Positions 9,641-17,803 of a stretch of DNA of 64,000 nt are shown one piece after another. The position numbers and the translations under genes are program-made. Source of the DNA: an uncultured Alteromonadaceae bacterium (GTDB lineage Bacteria > Pseudomonadota > Gammaproteobacteria > Enterobacterales > Alteromonadaceae); the NCBI GenBank assembly GCA_947503265.1, contig CANNDC010000012.1, positions 1 to 64,000 of the forward strand. The letters are read 5' to 3'. The notes under the pieces were generated by a model. It saw only the letters and a list, made by a program, of their open reading frames with translations, was not told the DNA's origin and searched no databases. The stretch's first letter is position 1. Every line of letters begins with the position of its first letter.

Positions 9641-9675
9641 CAATTGGTTCTACCGAAGACTCAGTTGTCTTCGGT
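9622..9675. terminator. Two adjacent stem-loops between convergent genes
   Basis: Stem 1: AGAACCAATT / AATTGGTTCT (9622-9631 with 9642-9651), enclosing the stop codon of the 110-aa gene. Stem 2: ACCGAAGAC / GTCTTCGGT (9652-9660 with 9667-9675), enclosing the stop of the opposite HTH gene. Neither has a T-run, so termination in both directions is inferred from position and stem strength only. Confidence 0.45.
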
Positions 9676-9885
9676 GTGACTATCTAACTCGAGTAAATCC
9701 CCCGGTGAGCAATCTAGCGCGTCACATAACAAAATTAGCGTTGAAAACCGAATAGCTTTGGCCTTACCGCATTTTAATATAGATAAATTTGCTAGCGTTA
9801 AACCGACTTTTTCAGACAATTCACTTAACGACATTTTTCGTTTCAGCAACATGAGAGCAAGATTAACTTTTATAGAAGTAGCCAT
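9661..9885 (-). CDS. Small Cro/CI-type HTH regulator (YozG-like)
   Basis: 74 residues, nearly all a single helix-turn-helix domain (MSLSELSEKVGLTLANLSILKCGKAKAIRFSTL...CDALDCSPGDLL), the compact Xre type usually paired with DUF2975 membrane proteins. The start ATG overlaps the stop of the upstream DUF2975 gene (TAATG), so the two are coupled. It probably regulates its own operon, possibly through the four 21-bp repeats at 10671-10754. Confidence 0.85.
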   Translation of the reverse strand: MATSIKVNLALMLLKRKMSLSELSEKVGLTLANLSILKCGKAKAIRFSTLILLCDALDCSPGDLLELDSHTEDN

Positions 9886-10628
9886 TATATCGTTAAGCTC
9901 TGTTCGTGTTGTAATCTTGCGGCATCTTCCATGACTCCAGCTAACAGAAATAGTATTGCTCCGAAAAATAACGGTATCAAATCTAGGCTCAGTGCGGGAG
10001 CAACAGACAAACCAGACGTACTAAAATTAACAGAGGTCAACGCGATATTACCGAGTAAAAAATTGGCGAATGGCATAACTATATTCCACGACACGACGAG
10101 GATACCCAAGTTTCTGATACATCGAATATTTAACAACGAAAAGTTATCCCCTACAGACAAGGAAGTTACAATTATTTGCAACTGTCGAGTTCCATAGGCA
10201 CTAGAGAGTAACATTAATTGTTGAATGAGAGCGAATACCCAAAAAGCAGAGCGATTAGCTGTATCTATGTGAATTTCAGATGTGCCATAGTAAACCGGAT
10301 CTCTTAGTCCATCGACTGCAACTCCTGCTAACTGATTTACATCAACAATAAATTTCCCAAAAACGGTCATATCGATACCCCATTGTGGATTGTTCAACTG
10401 AGACAATCCCATCACTAACCCAAAAATTGGCCAGCAAACTGAACCGAATAAAAACAATAGATAAAACATGTTCAATAGGGCTTTTAACCAGGAGGTCAGC
10501 TTTGGTTGAACTGGTTTTTTATCGTCTACCGTTATTTTTACTAGTCCAAATCCAAAGCGTTTGAATACATAAAATAGTGTTGCTAAATACACAACGCCCA
10601 CAGGAATCAAAATCATTGATAAATTCAT
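9885..10628 (-). CDS. DUF2975 integral membrane protein
   Basis: 247 residues with about five hydrophobic segments (residues ~3-22, ~48-72, ~130-150, ~172-195, ~220-240) and little else. Together with the downstream small Xre regulator it matches the widespread DUF2975/YozG pair; the biochemical role is not known. The promoter region carries four tandem 21-bp AT-rich repeats that start 43 bp before the gene, which is unusual and suggests cooperative repressor binding. Confidence 0.75.
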   Translation of the reverse strand: MNLSMILIPVGVVYLATLFYVFKRFGFGLVKITVDDKKPVQPKLTSWLKALLNMFYLLFLFGSVCWPIFGLVMGLSQLNNPQWGIDMTVFGKFIVDVNQLAGVAVDGLRDPVYYGTSEIHIDTANRSAFWVFALIQQLMLLSSAYGTRQLQIIVTSLSVGDNFSLLNIRCIRNLGILVVSWNIVMPFANFLLGNIALTSVNFSTSGLSVAPALSLDLIPLFFGAILFLLAGVMEDAARLQHEQSLTI

Positions 10629-10670
10629 TTTATATTTTCCTTATTAATATTGTGGAGCAAATATAGATCG

Positions 10671-10754
10671 ATATTTATCGTTTATCAATATATTTTTATC
10701 TTTTATTAATATGGTTTTATCTTTTATTAATATGGTTTTATTTTTTATCAATAT
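10671..10754. repeat. Four tandem 21-bp repeats upstream of the DUF2975-HTH operon
   Basis: Units at 10671-10691, 10692-10712, 10713-10733 and 10734-10754, each exactly 21 bp with shared TTTAT(C/T)nTTTAT(T/C)AATAT. 21 bp is two helical turns, so a protein bound to each unit would lie on the same face of the DNA. Location 43-126 bp before the DUF2975 start codon suggests an operator array for the adjacent HTH protein. Confidence 0.7.
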
Positions 10755-10854
10755 CAAAATATTTTCAATGCTAAGGGTCTTCATCTAACTAACCTGATGT
10801 TAATTCTGCTTGGTCAGGTGAAAAACAAGGAGATGTTTAAACAGCGGGATCAAA

Positions 10855-10878
10855 AAAGGCGCTTCAAGAAGCGCCTTT
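10855..10878 (-). terminator. Intrinsic terminator after rpsO
   Basis: Stem AAAGGCGCTT / AAGCGCCTTT with a 4-nt loop; on the minus strand it is followed by six T residues, the classic rho-independent form, 20 nt after the rpsO stop codon. A T-rich tract is also present on the other strand, so it may work both ways. It implies that rpsO is the last gene of its transcript here; pnp, the usual next gene, is not in this place. Confidence 0.85.
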
Positions 10879-10897
10879 CTTTAAATCTATTATCGAA

Positions 10898-11167
10898 TTA
10901 ACGACGTAGACCTAAACGTTTAATAAGATCTTGATAACGTTCTACGTTTTTGCCTTTCAAGTAATCAAGCAATTTACGACGCTGACTTACCATGCGCAAT
11001 AAACCGCGACGTGAATGGTGGTCTTTCTTGTGATCAGCAAAGTGACCTTGAAGTTTATTGATGTTGCTAGTTAGCAAAGCAACTTGTACTTCAGGTGAAC
11101 CCGTGTCGCCTTCTTTGACGCCATATTCTGCAACGATTTTTGCAGTTTCTTGTGTAGTTAGTGACAT
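10898..11167 (-). CDS. rpsO: 30S ribosomal protein S15
   Basis: 89 residues (exact family length) beginning [12 protein letters not shown]; signature [27 protein letters not shown]. It binds the central domain of 16S rRNA and organises the 30S platform. The start chosen is the ATG at 11167 with GGAG just upstream; a TTG four codons earlier overlaps that ribosome-binding site and is unlikely. Last gene of the nusA-infB operon, 97 nt after truB, followed by a strong terminator. Confidence 0.97.
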   Translation of the reverse strand: MSLTTQETAKIVAEYGVKEGDTGSPEVQVALLTSNINKLQGHFADHKKDHHSRRGLLRMVSQRRKLLDYLKGKNVERYQDLIKRLGLRR

Positions 11168-11264
11168 AATATTCTCCAAATTGAGTGAGACTCGCCGATC
11201 ACTAATTCAGCGGAGTCGAAAGAGCGCGTATTATAACGATCTAGTGAGCAATATCAACCTTTCT

Positions 11265-12242
11265 CTAGTCGGCATATACCACCGTTCTTTTCGGTGCTAC
11301 TTGATTGTTTTCATCAATAAATCCGACACCTAAAAACCGATTATTTGCTTGGCTGTAAACCCTTACTTGCGTATTACAAGCAATGCTTAAAGAATCATTG
11401 CAACTTACAGGGTTACCATTGCGAAAATACTGACAACTACTGGCATCCAAACAAACGCTATTCAAGCTCTTAACTGTCGAATCCATTGGTAACAGCAAGC
11501 TATCTAATTTTGCAAACAAGCTATCATCCATTAAATCCACTGGGGATTCGTCAGTTTCACCTTGATGAATTTCATCTCTCATTGATTGTAGCGCTTCAAT
11601 ACCAATGACTTTTCCCTCTGGGTAATCACTGACCGCACTGCGATGTAACCGACTAACATAAGCGCCGCAACCAAGTACCTGCCCAATGTCATCTACCAAG
11701 GAACGAATGTAAGTCCCTTTACTGCAATGCACCTTCATATCCACTTCATCATGATCAATTCGTGTGATCTCGAGTGAAAAAATAGTGATATCGCGCGCTT
11801 CTCGTGGTACTTCGATTCCTTGTCGAGCATAAAAATACAGAGGTTTGCCCTGATATTTTAACGCAGAAAACATCGATGGTACTTGCTTACTTTTACCAAG
11901 AAAAGATAAACAAGCTTCTCGGATTTGAGCTTGACTGCTAATGACAGGGTGACGTTCTACTACTTCGCCATCGGCATCTGAAGTCGTTGTTCGTATGCCT
12001 AGCTTGGCCGTGACTTCATATGTTTTATCCGCATCCAAAAGAAATTGAGAAAATTTGGTTGCCTCACCTAAACATATTGGCAGCATGCCCGTCGCCAATG
12101 GATCAAGTGCGCCAGTATGCCCAGCTTTAGCAGCATAAAAGATTCGCTTTACTTTTTGCAGCGCATCATTTGAAGAGATGCCAATGGGTTTATCAAGCAA
12201 CACAATACCATTTATCGGCCTGCCTTTTCGGCGTCTTGCCAT
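11265..12242 (-). CDS. truB: tRNA pseudouridine(55) synthase
   Basis: 325 residues, makes pseudouridine 55 in the T-loop of tRNAs. The catalytic Asp lies in [15 protein letters not shown]; the N-terminal [17 protein letters not shown] and the [12 protein letters not shown] motif are family hallmarks. A C-terminal PUA-like part is present. It starts 2 nt after the rbfA stop codon, so it is translationally coupled in the rimP-nusA-infB-rbfA-truB-rpsO operon. Confidence 0.96.
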   Translation of the reverse strand: MARRRKGRPINGIVLLDKPIGISSNDALQKVKRIFYAAKAGHTGALDPLATGMLPICLGEATKFSQFLLDADKTYEVTAKLGIRTTTSDADGEVVERHPVISSQAQIREACLSFLGKSKQVPSMFSALKYQGKPLYFYARQGIEVPREARDITIFSLEITRIDHDEVDMKVHCSKGTYIRSLVDDIGQVLGCGAYVSRLHRSAVSDYPEGKVIGIEALQSMRDEIHQGETDESPVDLMDDSLFAKLDSLLLPMDSTVKSLNSVCLDASSCQYFRNGNPVSCNDSLSIACNTQVRVYSQANNRFLGVGFIDENNQVAPKRTVVYAD

Positions 12243-12244
12243 TG

Positions 12245-12700
12245 TTAGTCCATATCCTTGTCTTGATAGTTGGCATCTTGCTGGATTTTTTCTCTTTCTT
12301 CTTGCTCCAAATCACGTCCCGCTCTTGCAGCACGCTCTTTATCTCTGTTTAGGGTTTGCGAAACCAAATTAGAAATTCGCATACCTTCAGTGATAGAAGT
12401 GTCTTGGAAAAACTTGACAGCAGGCACAGCACGCATGCGCATGCGTTTTGCCAACAAGGTTCGAATAAAGCCTTTATTGTCCTCAAGAATTTGTTTAAAA
12501 AGCTTGAGCTTGTCCTCGTCAGTTTCAAAAAATGTCACATACACTTTGGCATGAGCAAGATCTCTGGAAACTTCGACGCCAGACACAGTCACTAAACCTA
12601 ATCTTGGATCTCTATTTTTAAATTCGTTCTGAAAAATACTCGCCACTTCTTTGTGGATTTGTTGACCGACTCGGTCAGTTCGAGAGAATTCTCTAGCCAT
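12245..12700 (-). CDS. rbfA: Ribosome-binding factor A
   Basis: 151 residues with the RbfA fold: N-terminal [47 protein letters not shown], and the region ending [22 protein letters not shown]. It acts in late 30S maturation and cold adaptation. The C-terminal ~25 residues are charged. Separated from infB by 99 nt that contain a terminator-like stem (12751-12770). Confidence 0.95.
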   Translation of the reverse strand: MAREFSRTDRVGQQIHKEVASIFQNEFKNRDPRLGLVTVSGVEVSRDLAHAKVYVTFFETDEDKLKLFKQILEDNKGFIRTLLAKRMRMRAVPAVKFFQDTSITEGMRISNLVSQTLNRDKERAARAGRDLEQEEREKIQQDANYQDKDMD

Positions 12701-12750
12701 ATTAGTACTCCTAAATAGCAGCGTTAACGCGGCTTAATGTAGAGTCAAAA

Positions 12751-12770
12751 ACGGAGGCTTTGGCCTCCGT
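12751..12770 (-). terminator. Terminator-like hairpin between infB and rbfA
   Basis: Stem ACGGAGGC / GCCTCCGT with a 4-nt loop, followed on the minus strand by five T residues. It lies 30 nt after the infB stop and 50 nt before rbfA. It could set a lower level of rbfA-truB-rpsO relative to infB (partial terminator), because no separate promoter is obvious. Confidence 0.7.
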
Positions 12771-12799
12771 TTTATCTTTAATTTTAAAACGGTGAGAAG

Positions 12800-15409
12800 T
12801 TAAATTTCGCGTTTAACCTCAATGGTTTCAAATACTTCAATTTGATCACCGACTTTTACATCATTGTAGTTCTTAACACCGATACCACATTCCATACCAT
12901 TGCGAACGTCTTGAACGTCGTCTTTGAAGCGACGTAGCGATTCAAGTTCACCTTCATAGATAACGACATTATCACGGAGTACCCGTATTGGCGCGCTGCG
13001 CTTGATCGTCCCTTCTGTTACCATACAACCAGCAATTGCGCCGATTTTTGGAGACTTAAACACGTCACGCACTTCCGCCAAACCAATTATTTGTTGTTTG
13101 AATTCAGGCGCCAACATACCACTCATGGCTGCTTTCACTTCGTCAATCAAGTTATAGATAACACTGTAATAGCGAAGATCAATTTCTTCAGCTTCAATGA
13201 TTTTTCTTGCAGTAGCATCTGCCCTAACGTTAAAACCAACAACAATAGCACTTGATGCATTTGCTAAACTAGCATCAGTTTCAGTAATACCACCTACTCC
13301 ACTACCAACGATGTTCACTTTCACTTCTTCGGTAGAAAGCTTCACTAAGGATTCAGATATCGCTTCGACGGAACCTTGCACATCGGCTTTAAGCACAACG
13401 TTTAGCTCACTAACATCACCCGCTTCCATGTTGGCAAACATATTCTCTAGCTTAGCTTTTTGTTGCTTCGCTAACTTCAAATCACGTTGTTTGATGTTTC
13501 GCTTGCTCGCTACTTCACGCGCTTTACGCTCATCTTGTACAACTAACGCATCTTCACCTGCAATCGGTACTCCAGATAAGCCGAGCACTTCAACTGGCGT
13601 AGATGGTCCAGCAACATCAACCTCTTTACCATGTTCATCGCGCATGGCACGAACACGGCCATACTCAATTCCGCAAAGCAAAATATCACCAGAACGAAGT
13701 TGACCTTCTTGTACAAGAACAGAAGCTACAGGGCCACGTCCTTTATCCAATCTAGACTCAATTACAATCCCTTTTGCAGGGCCAGAAGGCACGGCTTGTA
13801 AATCTAGTACTTCAGCTTGTAGTGAAATTGACTCTAACAATTCATCTACGCCCAAACCTGTTTTAGCGGAAACATGCACAAATTGATGATCGCCGCCCCA
13901 CTCTTCAGATATAACTTCTAGCTGAGACAATTCGGTTTTTACTCTATCTGGATCTGCCGCATCTTTATCCATTTTATTAACAGCAACTATCAAAGGGACA
14001 CCAGCTGCTTTCGCGTGCTGGACAGCTTCTTTAGTTTGCGGCATAACGCCATCGTCTGCGGCTACAACCAGAATGACAATATCTGTTGCAGTTGCACCAC
14101 GAGCGCGCATCGCAGTAAAGGCAGCGTGTCCAGGCGTATCTAAAAAGGCGATACGACCATTTTCAGTCTCAACACTGTAGGCACCAATATGCTGGGTAAT
14201 CCCACCCGCTTCTCCATCTGCCACTTTTGCGCGACGAATATAATCAAGCAAGGAGGTTTTACCGTGGTCAACATGCCCCATTATTGTCACGACAGGAGCA
14301 CGAGTTGTTTTTTCACCCGAGGCAGTATCAGCTAACAACTCATCTTCTAAAGCGTTGTCATTGACCAATTCGTATTTATGTCCCATTTCTTCAACAAGCA
14401 AAACTGCTGTATCTTGATCAAGAACTTGGTTGATAGTTACCATTTCACCCATTTTCATCATGGCTTTGATAACTTCAGTGGCTTTAATCGCTAACTTATT
14501 AGCCATTTCACCCACACTGATCGTTTCGCCAATGCGGACAACACGCTCAACAGGTTGTGCTGGCTTGTTAAAGCCATGTTTTAAATCAGCACCTGCATTT
14601 TTCTTTGACTTCTTGCGACGTCTAGAACCGCGCTCTACTTGTGCATCTTCTTCGTCTTCCGCTTCTTGAGCGTAGCGGTTTGAATGCAAATGAACTTCTT
14701 TAGCTTCTTCTTTCTTACGACGTTCTTCTTCTTCTTTCCAACGACGTGAATTTTCTTCAGCTAATTTTTTCGCTTCTTCAGCAGCTTTTTTAGCTTCTTC
14801 TTCTAGCTTGCGCTGAGTCTCATCTTCTTGAGTCTTGCGAAGTTTCTCAGCTTCGGCACGGACACGCTCCTGCTCAGCAACTTCCTCTGGAGTAAGCTTT
14901 TGTTCTTCCGCTTGTCGAGCTGCGGCTTCTTTCTTGCTTTGCTCGATACGCGCTGCCTTCTCAGCTTCTGCTTTGGCTTTTGCTTCAGCGGCTTTAGCAG
15001 CTTTCTCTTCAGCGGCTTTTTTCGCCTCTTCAGCGGCCTTTTTCTCTGCTTCAAGAATCGCTTGCTGCTCTTCGGCTTTGCGTTTAGCTTCCTCTTCCGC
15101 TAAGCGAGCTTCTTCAATATCAGTGCGTTTAACATAAGTACGTTTCTTACGGACTTCTACTTTAACTGCCTTAGATTTGCCCATACTTAGCGTACTGGTT
15201 GTTTTGCGCTGCAACGTCATTCGCTTAGGCCCTTCAGAACCATGTCCACCATGAGCCTTACTCAGATGGTCAAGCAATTGTCGTTTTTCTTCTTCGCTAA
15301 TCTGATCGCCCGCTTTTTTAGTTAAGCCAGCGTCAGCAAATTGCTGAACTAAGCGATCAACTTGAGTGCCGATATCAGCGGCGAGTTTTTCAATGGATAC
15401 TTCTGCCAT
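12800..15409 (-). CDS. infB: Translation initiation factor IF-2
   Basis: 869 residues, GTPase that places fMet-tRNA on the 30S subunit. N-terminal IF2_N domain (~1-50), a long Lys/Glu/Ala-rich charged linker (~90-250), a second IF2_N, then the G domain with GHVDHGKTS (G1), DTPGHAAF (G3) and NKMD (G4), and domains II-IV ending in [12 protein letters not shown]. Length is typical for gammaproteobacterial IF2-alpha. It follows nusA by 28 nt. The repetitive linker produces spurious long frames on both strands. Confidence 0.97.
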   Translation of the reverse strand: MAEVSIEKLAADIGTQVDRLVQQFADAGLTKKAGDQISEEEKRQLLDHLSKAHGGHGSEGPKRMTLQRKTTSTLSMGKSKAVKVEVRKKRTYVKRTDIEEARLAEEEAKRKAEEQQAILEAEKKAAEEAKKAAEEKAAKAAEAKAKAEAEKAARIEQSKKEAAARQAEEQKLTPEEVAEQERVRAEAEKLRKTQEDETQRKLEEEAKKAAEEAKKLAEENSRRWKEEEERRKKEEAKEVHLHSNRYAQEAEDEEDAQVERGSRRRKKSKKNAGADLKHGFNKPAQPVERVVRIGETISVGEMANKLAIKATEVIKAMMKMGEMVTINQVLDQDTAVLLVEEMGHKYELVNDNALEDELLADTASGEKTTRAPVVTIMGHVDHGKTSLLDYIRRAKVADGEAGGITQHIGAYSVETENGRIAFLDTPGHAAFTAMRARGATATDIVILVVAADDGVMPQTKEAVQHAKAAGVPLIVAVNKMDKDAADPDRVKTELSQLEVISEEWGGDHQFVHVSAKTGLGVDELLESISLQAEVLDLQAVPSGPAKGIVIESRLDKGRGPVASVLVQEGQLRSGDILLCGIEYGRVRAMRDEHGKEVDVAGPSTPVEVLGLSGVPIAGEDALVVQDERKAREVASKRNIKQRDLKLAKQQKAKLENMFANMEAGDVSELNVVLKADVQGSVEAISESLVKLSTEEVKVNIVGSGVGGITETDASLANASSAIVVGFNVRADATARKIIEAEEIDLRYYSVIYNLIDEVKAAMSGMLAPEFKQQIIGLAEVRDVFKSPKIGAIAGCMVTEGTIKRSAPIRVLRDNVVIYEGELESLRRFKDDVQDVRNGMECGIGVKNYNDVKVGDQIEVFETIEVKREI

Positions 15410-15437
15410 GTAAATGTTTTCCTCTTGTTGACCTTAC

Positions 15438-16931
15438 TTATTCTTCATTAAACCAAACGATGTTACGTGCAGCCATAATGAGCTCACCCGCTTTTTTCTC
15501 GTCAAGTTCTTCAATGTCACTAATTTCATCAGTTCCTTGTTCGGCTAGGCCTTCAAGGTCTGTTATCCCGCGACTTGCAAGAACATAAGCAACGTGTCTT
15601 TCCATACCTTCAAGATTAAGCAGTTCTTCTTTAGGCTCTGATTCTTCTAGAGATTCTTCATTAGCAAGGGCTTGAGTAGTTAAAGCAGCTCTGGCCCTTT
15701 CTCGCAGTTCTTCAACCATTTCTTCGTCAAAACCGTCAATAGCCAAAAGTTCATTAACTGGCACATAAGCGATTTCTTCAATAGTCGTGAAACCCTCTTC
15801 AACTAACACCGTTGCGAAATCTTCATCAATATCAAGACTTGCAGTGAACACACTGAGCACTTTCGAATTTTCTTCTTCATGCTTAGTGTTCAGGTCTTCA
15901 ACTGTCATAACGTTGAGTGTCCAACCTGTGAGTTGACTCGCTAAGCGCACGTTTTGACCGCTACGACCAATAGCTTGAGCAAGATTGTCTGCTTCCACGG
16001 CTACATCCATAGTGCCACCATCTTCATCAACTACGATTGAAGCAACTTCAGCTGGTGCCATAGCATTGATAACGAATTGCGCTGGATTCTCATCCCACAG
16101 AACAATATCAACTCGCTCGCCACCCAGTTCACCGGATACAGCTTGTACACGCGAACCACGCATACCCACACATGCACCTACAGGGTCAAGACGTTTATCA
16201 TTGGTTTTAACCGCGATTTTAGCTCTTGAGCCTGGATCACGTGCTGCGGCCTTAATTTCTAATGTTTCTTCGGCAATTTCTGGCACTTCAATTCTGAACA
16301 GTTCAACTAACATGTCTGGGTTAGTACGGCTAATAAACAATTGAGCACCGCGCGCTTCAGGACGAATGACGTATAGTAATCCTCTAACTCTGTCACCCGG
16401 TCGGAATGTCTCTCTTGGCAACATGTCGTCACGATAAATAACACCTTCGGCATTGTTTCCTAAATCGATGATGACATTGTCGCGATTAACTTTTTTCACC
16501 GTGCCAGTAACTAATTCGCCGACACGATCTTCATATTCAGCAATCATTTGTGCGCGTTCGGCTTCGCGTACTTTTTGAACAATAACTTGTTTAGCGGTTT
16601 GAGTTGTAATCCGGTCAAATGCAATTGATTCAATTTGATCTTCTACAAATTCGCCCACCTGAATTTCAGGTTCATCGATTTGTGCAGCGGACAAGGTGAT
16701 TTCTGCAAATGGGTTTTCTTGGACTTGGTCATCAGGAGTGACCATCCATCGACGGAAAGTATCAAAATTACCGGTTTCCCTATCGATGCTGACACGCACT
16801 TCTATCTCGCCTTCATTTTTCTTTTTGGTAGCGCTTGCGATTGCGAATTCTAGCGCTTCAAATATTTTCTCTTTGGGAACTTGTTTTTCATTTGAAACGG
16901 CGTCAGCCACTAACAATATCTCTTTATTCAT
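15438..16931 (-). CDS. nusA: Transcription termination/antitermination factor NusA
   Basis: 497 residues: N-terminal RNA-polymerase-binding domain ([21 protein letters not shown]...), S1 domain (~135-200, [22 protein letters not shown]), two KH domains ([26 protein letters not shown]) and two acidic C-terminal AR repeats typical of gammaproteobacteria. It modulates pausing, termination and antitermination and, in E. coli, represses its own operon through leader terminators; two such hairpins are present here upstream of rimP. Confidence 0.97.
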   Translation of the reverse strand: MNKEILLVADAVSNEKQVPKEKIFEALEFAIASATKKKNEGEIEVRVSIDRETGNFDTFRRWMVTPDDQVQENPFAEITLSAAQIDEPEIQVGEFVEDQIESIAFDRITTQTAKQVIVQKVREAERAQMIAEYEDRVGELVTGTVKKVNRDNVIIDLGNNAEGVIYRDDMLPRETFRPGDRVRGLLYVIRPEARGAQLFISRTNPDMLVELFRIEVPEIAEETLEIKAAARDPGSRAKIAVKTNDKRLDPVGACVGMRGSRVQAVSGELGGERVDIVLWDENPAQFVINAMAPAEVASIVVDEDGGTMDVAVEADNLAQAIGRSGQNVRLASQLTGWTLNVMTVEDLNTKHEEENSKVLSVFTASLDIDEDFATVLVEEGFTTIEEIAYVPVNELLAIDGFDEEMVEELRERARAALTTQALANEESLEESEPKEELLNLEGMERHVAYVLASRGITDLEGLAEQGTDEISDIEELDEKKAGELIMAARNIVWFNEE

Positions 16932-16979
16932 TCTTGCCTCACTACTTGCCTTATGCCGAAAGCTTATGTGTTTCTATCT

Positions 16980-17435
16980 TTAGAAAGATGGAACCAAATT
17001 ACCTTTTTCTATATTCATGATAACCAAAGTGTATTCTTGGCCATCGACTTCTATCGTTAAATTGTTTTCATCCACAGACAATAACTTGCCTTTGAAATTA
17101 CGACGATTATCCATTGGCATTCGCAGCCTGATAGACACGACTTCATCAATGCAGTCTGCGTAATGACTCGCCTTGAACAGCGGACGATCCATGCCAGGTG
17201 ACGAAACTTCTAAGTTGTATTCGGTACTGATTGGATCTTCAACGTCTAACACTGCACTAACTTGATGACTGACATCTGCACAATGATCAACAGTAATGCC
17301 TTCCGGATGATCGATATAAACGCGCAATGTCGAATGCTTGCCAGCACGGACAAACTCCACACCCACGAATTCAAAGCCAAGCGCCTCGACAGGAGACACC
17401 AGCATATCAGTCAGTTTTTGTTCAAGTTGTGACAA
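16980..17435 (-). CDS. rimP: Ribosome maturation factor RimP
   Basis: 151 residues for 30S subunit maturation; [24 protein letters not shown] and the [21 protein letters not shown] motif are diagnostic. I place the start at a TTG (first base 17435), which gives the family length and has GGAG 8 nt upstream. A longer frame up to 17516 would add a hydrophobic, Cys/Phe-rich stretch that has no place in RimP and would run through a terminator hairpin. First gene of the nusA operon. Confidence 0.93.
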   Translation of the reverse strand: MSQLEQKLTDMLVSPVEALGFEFVGVEFVRAGKHSTLRVYIDHPEGITVDHCADVSHQVSAVLDVEDPISTEYNLEVSSPGMDRPLFKASHYADCIDEVVSIRLRMPMDNRRNFKGKLLSVDENNLTIEVDGQEYTLVIMNIEKGNLVPSF

Positions 17436-17460
17436 AAATAAAGCTCCAAATACAAAAAAA

Positions 17461-17473
17461 GGGCAAAACGCCC
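17461..17473 (-). terminator. Leader hairpin 2 (immediately before rimP)
   Basis: On the minus strand GGGC-GTTTT-GCCC is followed by seven T residues (17454-17460), a short but complete intrinsic terminator, with the rimP ribosome-binding site starting about 10 nt further on. With hairpin 1 at 17507-17522 it forms a tandem attenuator in the operon leader. Confidence 0.65.
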
Positions 17474-17506
17474 AGATACAAAACCGCCAAAATTTAAAAC
17501 AAAAAA

Positions 17507-17522
17507 CCCCGTACAAGCGGGG
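17507..17522 (-). terminator. Leader hairpin 1 (CCCCG stem, T6)
   Basis: CCCCG / CGGGG stem with a 6-nt loop, followed on the minus strand by six T residues (17501-17506). It lies about 180 nt downstream of the predicted transcription start and ahead of hairpin 2. Position matches the leader terminators through which NusA controls its own operon in E. coli. Confidence 0.75.
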
Positions 17523-17708
17523 ATATGTGTTTCTGGACCCTAGTCCACTAATCCAAGCAAAGACTCAATAATATTTGCCTTGCTAAAGTGGTATCAAGAA
17601 ATTGGTTAAGGAAATACCGAGTTAACCATCTTGATTCTTGCAATCTAATGATTAATAGAGACGTTACTATCCGGAATAGAGGGAGCCCGTCTCGATTTGA
17701 TGGAGCGC

Positions 17709-17737
17709 ATTATACGAGGCCTTATCTTGACTTGCAA
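17709..17737 (-). promoter_or_regulatory. Sigma-70 promoter for the rimP-nusA-infB operon
   Basis: On the minus strand TTGCAA (17732-17737), a 17-bp spacer and a perfect TATAAT (17709-17714), followed by the GC-rich sequence GCGCTCC, as is usual for stable-RNA promoters. Predicted start near 17702, giving a leader of roughly 265 nt before rimP. No tRNA gene is found in this leader, although in E. coli the same operon begins with a tRNA-fMet gene. Confidence 0.7.
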
Positions 17738-17803
17738 CACTCTGTGTTTGCTTAAACGAGGATAAAGTGGTTAATTTACCTTTTTGTCCATTTAATTTTA
17801 TCT

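Noticed and set aside
10671..10754. CRISPR array
   Set aside because: The 21-bp units are directly adjacent without spacers, and no cas genes are near. No other CRISPR-like pattern was seen in the window.
14803..15137. Long open frames on both strands inside infB, some with many Lys/Arg or Ser/Ala residues
   Set aside because: They are shadows of the repetitive Lys/Glu/Ala-rich linker of IF2; no independent start signals or family features.
16980..17516. Longer rimP with 27 extra N-terminal residues
   Set aside because: The extension is Phe/Cys/Trp-rich, crosses a terminator hairpin, and exceeds the family length; the TTG at 17435 has a proper ribosome-binding site.
17523..17702. tRNA gene in the rimP leader, as in E. 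coli metY
   Set aside because: No T-arm consensus, anticodon stem or CCA end can be found on either strand.
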